Assembly: GCF_030818695.1 (NCBI RefSeq)
Contig: NZ_JAUTAR010000001.1
Span: forward strand, 1,730,501 to 1,794,500
DNA from: Chryseobacterium sp. SORGH_AS_0447
Lineage (GTDB): Bacteria; Bacteroidota; Bacteroidia; Flavobacteriales; Weeksellaceae
DNA length: 64,000 bases
Reading direction: 5' to 3'
The number at the start of each line of letters is the position of its first letter. The first letter of the stretch is position 1. Under the pieces are notes generated by a model. It ran no database searches and had not been told where the DNA came from. It saw only the letters and a list, made by a program, of their open reading frames with translations. Position numbers and translations under genes: made by a program. Shown here piece by piece: positions 62,891-64,000 of the stretch.

Positions 62891-64000
62891 TTATCTTCTT
62901 TTTGGTCCTATATATGTTGATGAACCAGGTAAATATTTAGGATCTTTTGGATCATAAAGGATTGTTTCAGAACGTTCACCATTATTATTTAATAAATTTT
63001 CTCTTCTTTTAGCAGATTTTATTCCTGATTTAGTATTGGGTTTAATAATTATATTTGTTCCATCTGGTCTAACGCCATCTTTTCTTACAACCTTACCATT
63101 TCGTAGAACTTTTGTTACTTCCGTACGTGCCCCTTCAGTCCTTAATACTTTCTGAATTTGACGATGTGCTTCTTGCCCAACTTTAGCAGACGACTGTAAT
63201 TTAGAAATTTGAGATTTAATTTCCTCCACACCCCTTAAAGCTGGAGCTTTTCCTCCCTGAGACATCAACATTCCTTCGGGTCCTCCGGCAGCAGCTAGCG
63301 CAATGGTTCCTAAGTCGAATGCTCCGTTTACAGCTTTCTCCTTAAGACTTTCTTTAGGAACTCCTGTAACAAGTGTTAAAGAACCATCGGTATCAACTAT
63401 ATACTTATTCCTCACCTTATCTCCGGAAACTAAATTATAGGCTCTTCCATAATTATTTGCGACAGCAGCACGAACACTGTTTATACCACCGGCAATCATT
63501 TCTCCAAACTCCCACGGATCGTCTGGTAAGCTTACTTCATTTACTTTTTTAGCTTCCAGTCCTTCCAGCTCTCTTGCATCAATAACCCTGTTTTCAGAAA
63601 AATTGTAATGTGACTGGTAAACATATTTCTCACTTAATGGATCGACATTAAAGAATCTGCCGACATCCGGCATATAGTTTCTCCATTTGTAAGCATAAAA
63701 TCCGGTTTCCTGCAACTCCTGCCCCTGCATTTTGAAGTTTTTGTAAGATCCTCCTCCAAAATATGCATTCCCAGTTTTCAGGTGATTCATCCCGAATGGG
63801 TAGTAATCATTGCTATCTACAATCTCAAGAACTCCTGCGCTGTTTCTTGCGTAAGAAAGCCTTACATTTCCCTGTAAATCTTTATACTGGTAAATATATT
63901 GATTTTTTACATAATCATAAAATCCTTCTGCTGTCGGGAAGAATTGTAAGTCGGGAGTCTTTATGGTAAGCAGTGTACTGGTACCTGTAGGATCAACCAA
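62891..64000 (-). CDS. Rhs/YD-repeat polymorphic toxin, C-terminal part only
   Basis: The gene runs off the right edge; 369 C-terminal residues are visible. The RHS-associated core is clear: LQGNVRLSYARN, DYYPFGMNHLKTGN, MQGQELQETGFYAYKWRNYMPDVGRFFNVDPLSEKYV. A pretoxin linker follows. The last 100 or so residues form the variable tip: VGQEAHRQIQKVLRTEGA, then NGKVVRKDGVRPDGTNIIIKPNT and YDPKDPKYLPGSSTYIGPKRR. The E...RPD...xIIxKP spacing suggests a restriction-endonuclease-fold nuclease, but this is inference. The delivery route is not visible; many such proteins in this phylum use type IX or type VI secretion. Confidence 0.87.
   Translation of the reverse strand: MVDPTGTSTLLTIKTPDLQFFPTAEGFYDYVKNQYIYQYKDLQGNVRLSYARNSAGVLEIVDSNDYYPFGMNHLKTGNAYFGGGSYKNFKMQGQELQETGFYAYKWRNYMPDVGRFFNVDPLSEKYVYQSHYNFSENRVIDARELEGLEAKKVNEVSLPDDPWEFGEMIAGGINSVRAAVANNYGRAYNLVSGDKVRNKYIVDTDGSLTLVTGVPKESLKEKAVNGAFDLGTIALAAAGGPEGMLMSQGGKAPALRGVEEIKSQISKLQSSAKVGQEAHRQIQKVLRTEGARTEVTKVLRNGKVVRKDGVRPDGTNIIIKPNTKSGIKSAKRRENLLNNNGERSETILYDPKDPKYLPGSSTYIGPKRR

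Noticed and set aside
51317..64000. One single island from mnmE through the Rhs locus
   Set aside because: Both parts are AT-rich, but the strand switches near 57800, the Rhs core is closer to chromosome composition, and no attachment repeat supports either border.

Overview
The window is a piece of a Bacteroidota chromosome, most likely from Chryseobacterium or a close Weeksellaceae/Flavobacteriia relative. The evidence is the type IX secretion genes porV and porU, gldJ, a BspA-type repeat protein with a C-terminal sorting domain, two GLPGLI-family genes, small SCD/SCE-type lipoproteins, and frequent TAnnTTTG -7 boxes, the promoter signature of this phylum. No rRNA, tRNA or CRISPR array was seen.

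Bases 1-51316 read as ordinary, moderately AT-rich chromosome. In order they hold: a lipoprotein cut by the window edge; a frameshifted EamA exporter; purE; a BspA-like secreted protein; a YiaA-like membrane protein; ahcY; a phosphopantetheinyl transferase; a frameshifted FUSC membrane protein; porV-porU divergent from gldJ; murF; a Nudix gene facing a small START-like gene; anmK; an outer-membrane protein with lptC; a DNA polymerase III delta' subunit; a TetR-TolC-HlyD-MFS efflux operon; tag; a run of small conserved genes; a patatin with an internal membrane hairpin; a frameshifted corA; fabH; an XRE regulator facing a GLPGLI gene and a small secreted protein; a thioredoxin-TPR protein; small lipoproteins; pruA; topoisomerase IB; a second GLPGLI gene; an aminopeptidase P; and mnmE. 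The long gaps between genes are filled by at least four dispersed noncoding repeat families, often nested in each other.

Bases 51317 to about 57800 are a compact, clearly more AT-rich integrative mobilizable element directly behind the 3' end of mnmE. It carries a tyrosine integrase with a palindromic site at its promoter, an excisionase-like helix-turn-helix protein, a VirE-type helicase interrupted by an in-frame TGA, an iteron-like AGGTAA cluster, a Toprim primase, a candidate oriT, and mobilization/relaxase genes.

Bases 57900-64000, all on the minus strand and also AT-rich, are the 3' end of an Rhs/YD-repeat polymorphic toxin with a probable nuclease tip, followed by a store of immunity genes: an unassigned one next to the tip, two tandem SUKH paralogs, an orphan HNH-like toxin tip with an Imm33-like gene, a decayed immunity remnant, and two tandem DUF4375-like genes with a small partner. 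A 213-bp MITE-like element sits inside this array.

Five genes each carry an apparent single-base insertion in a short homopolymer run, and virE carries one nonsense codon. The shared direction of the indels makes sequencing error a serious alternative to real decay.
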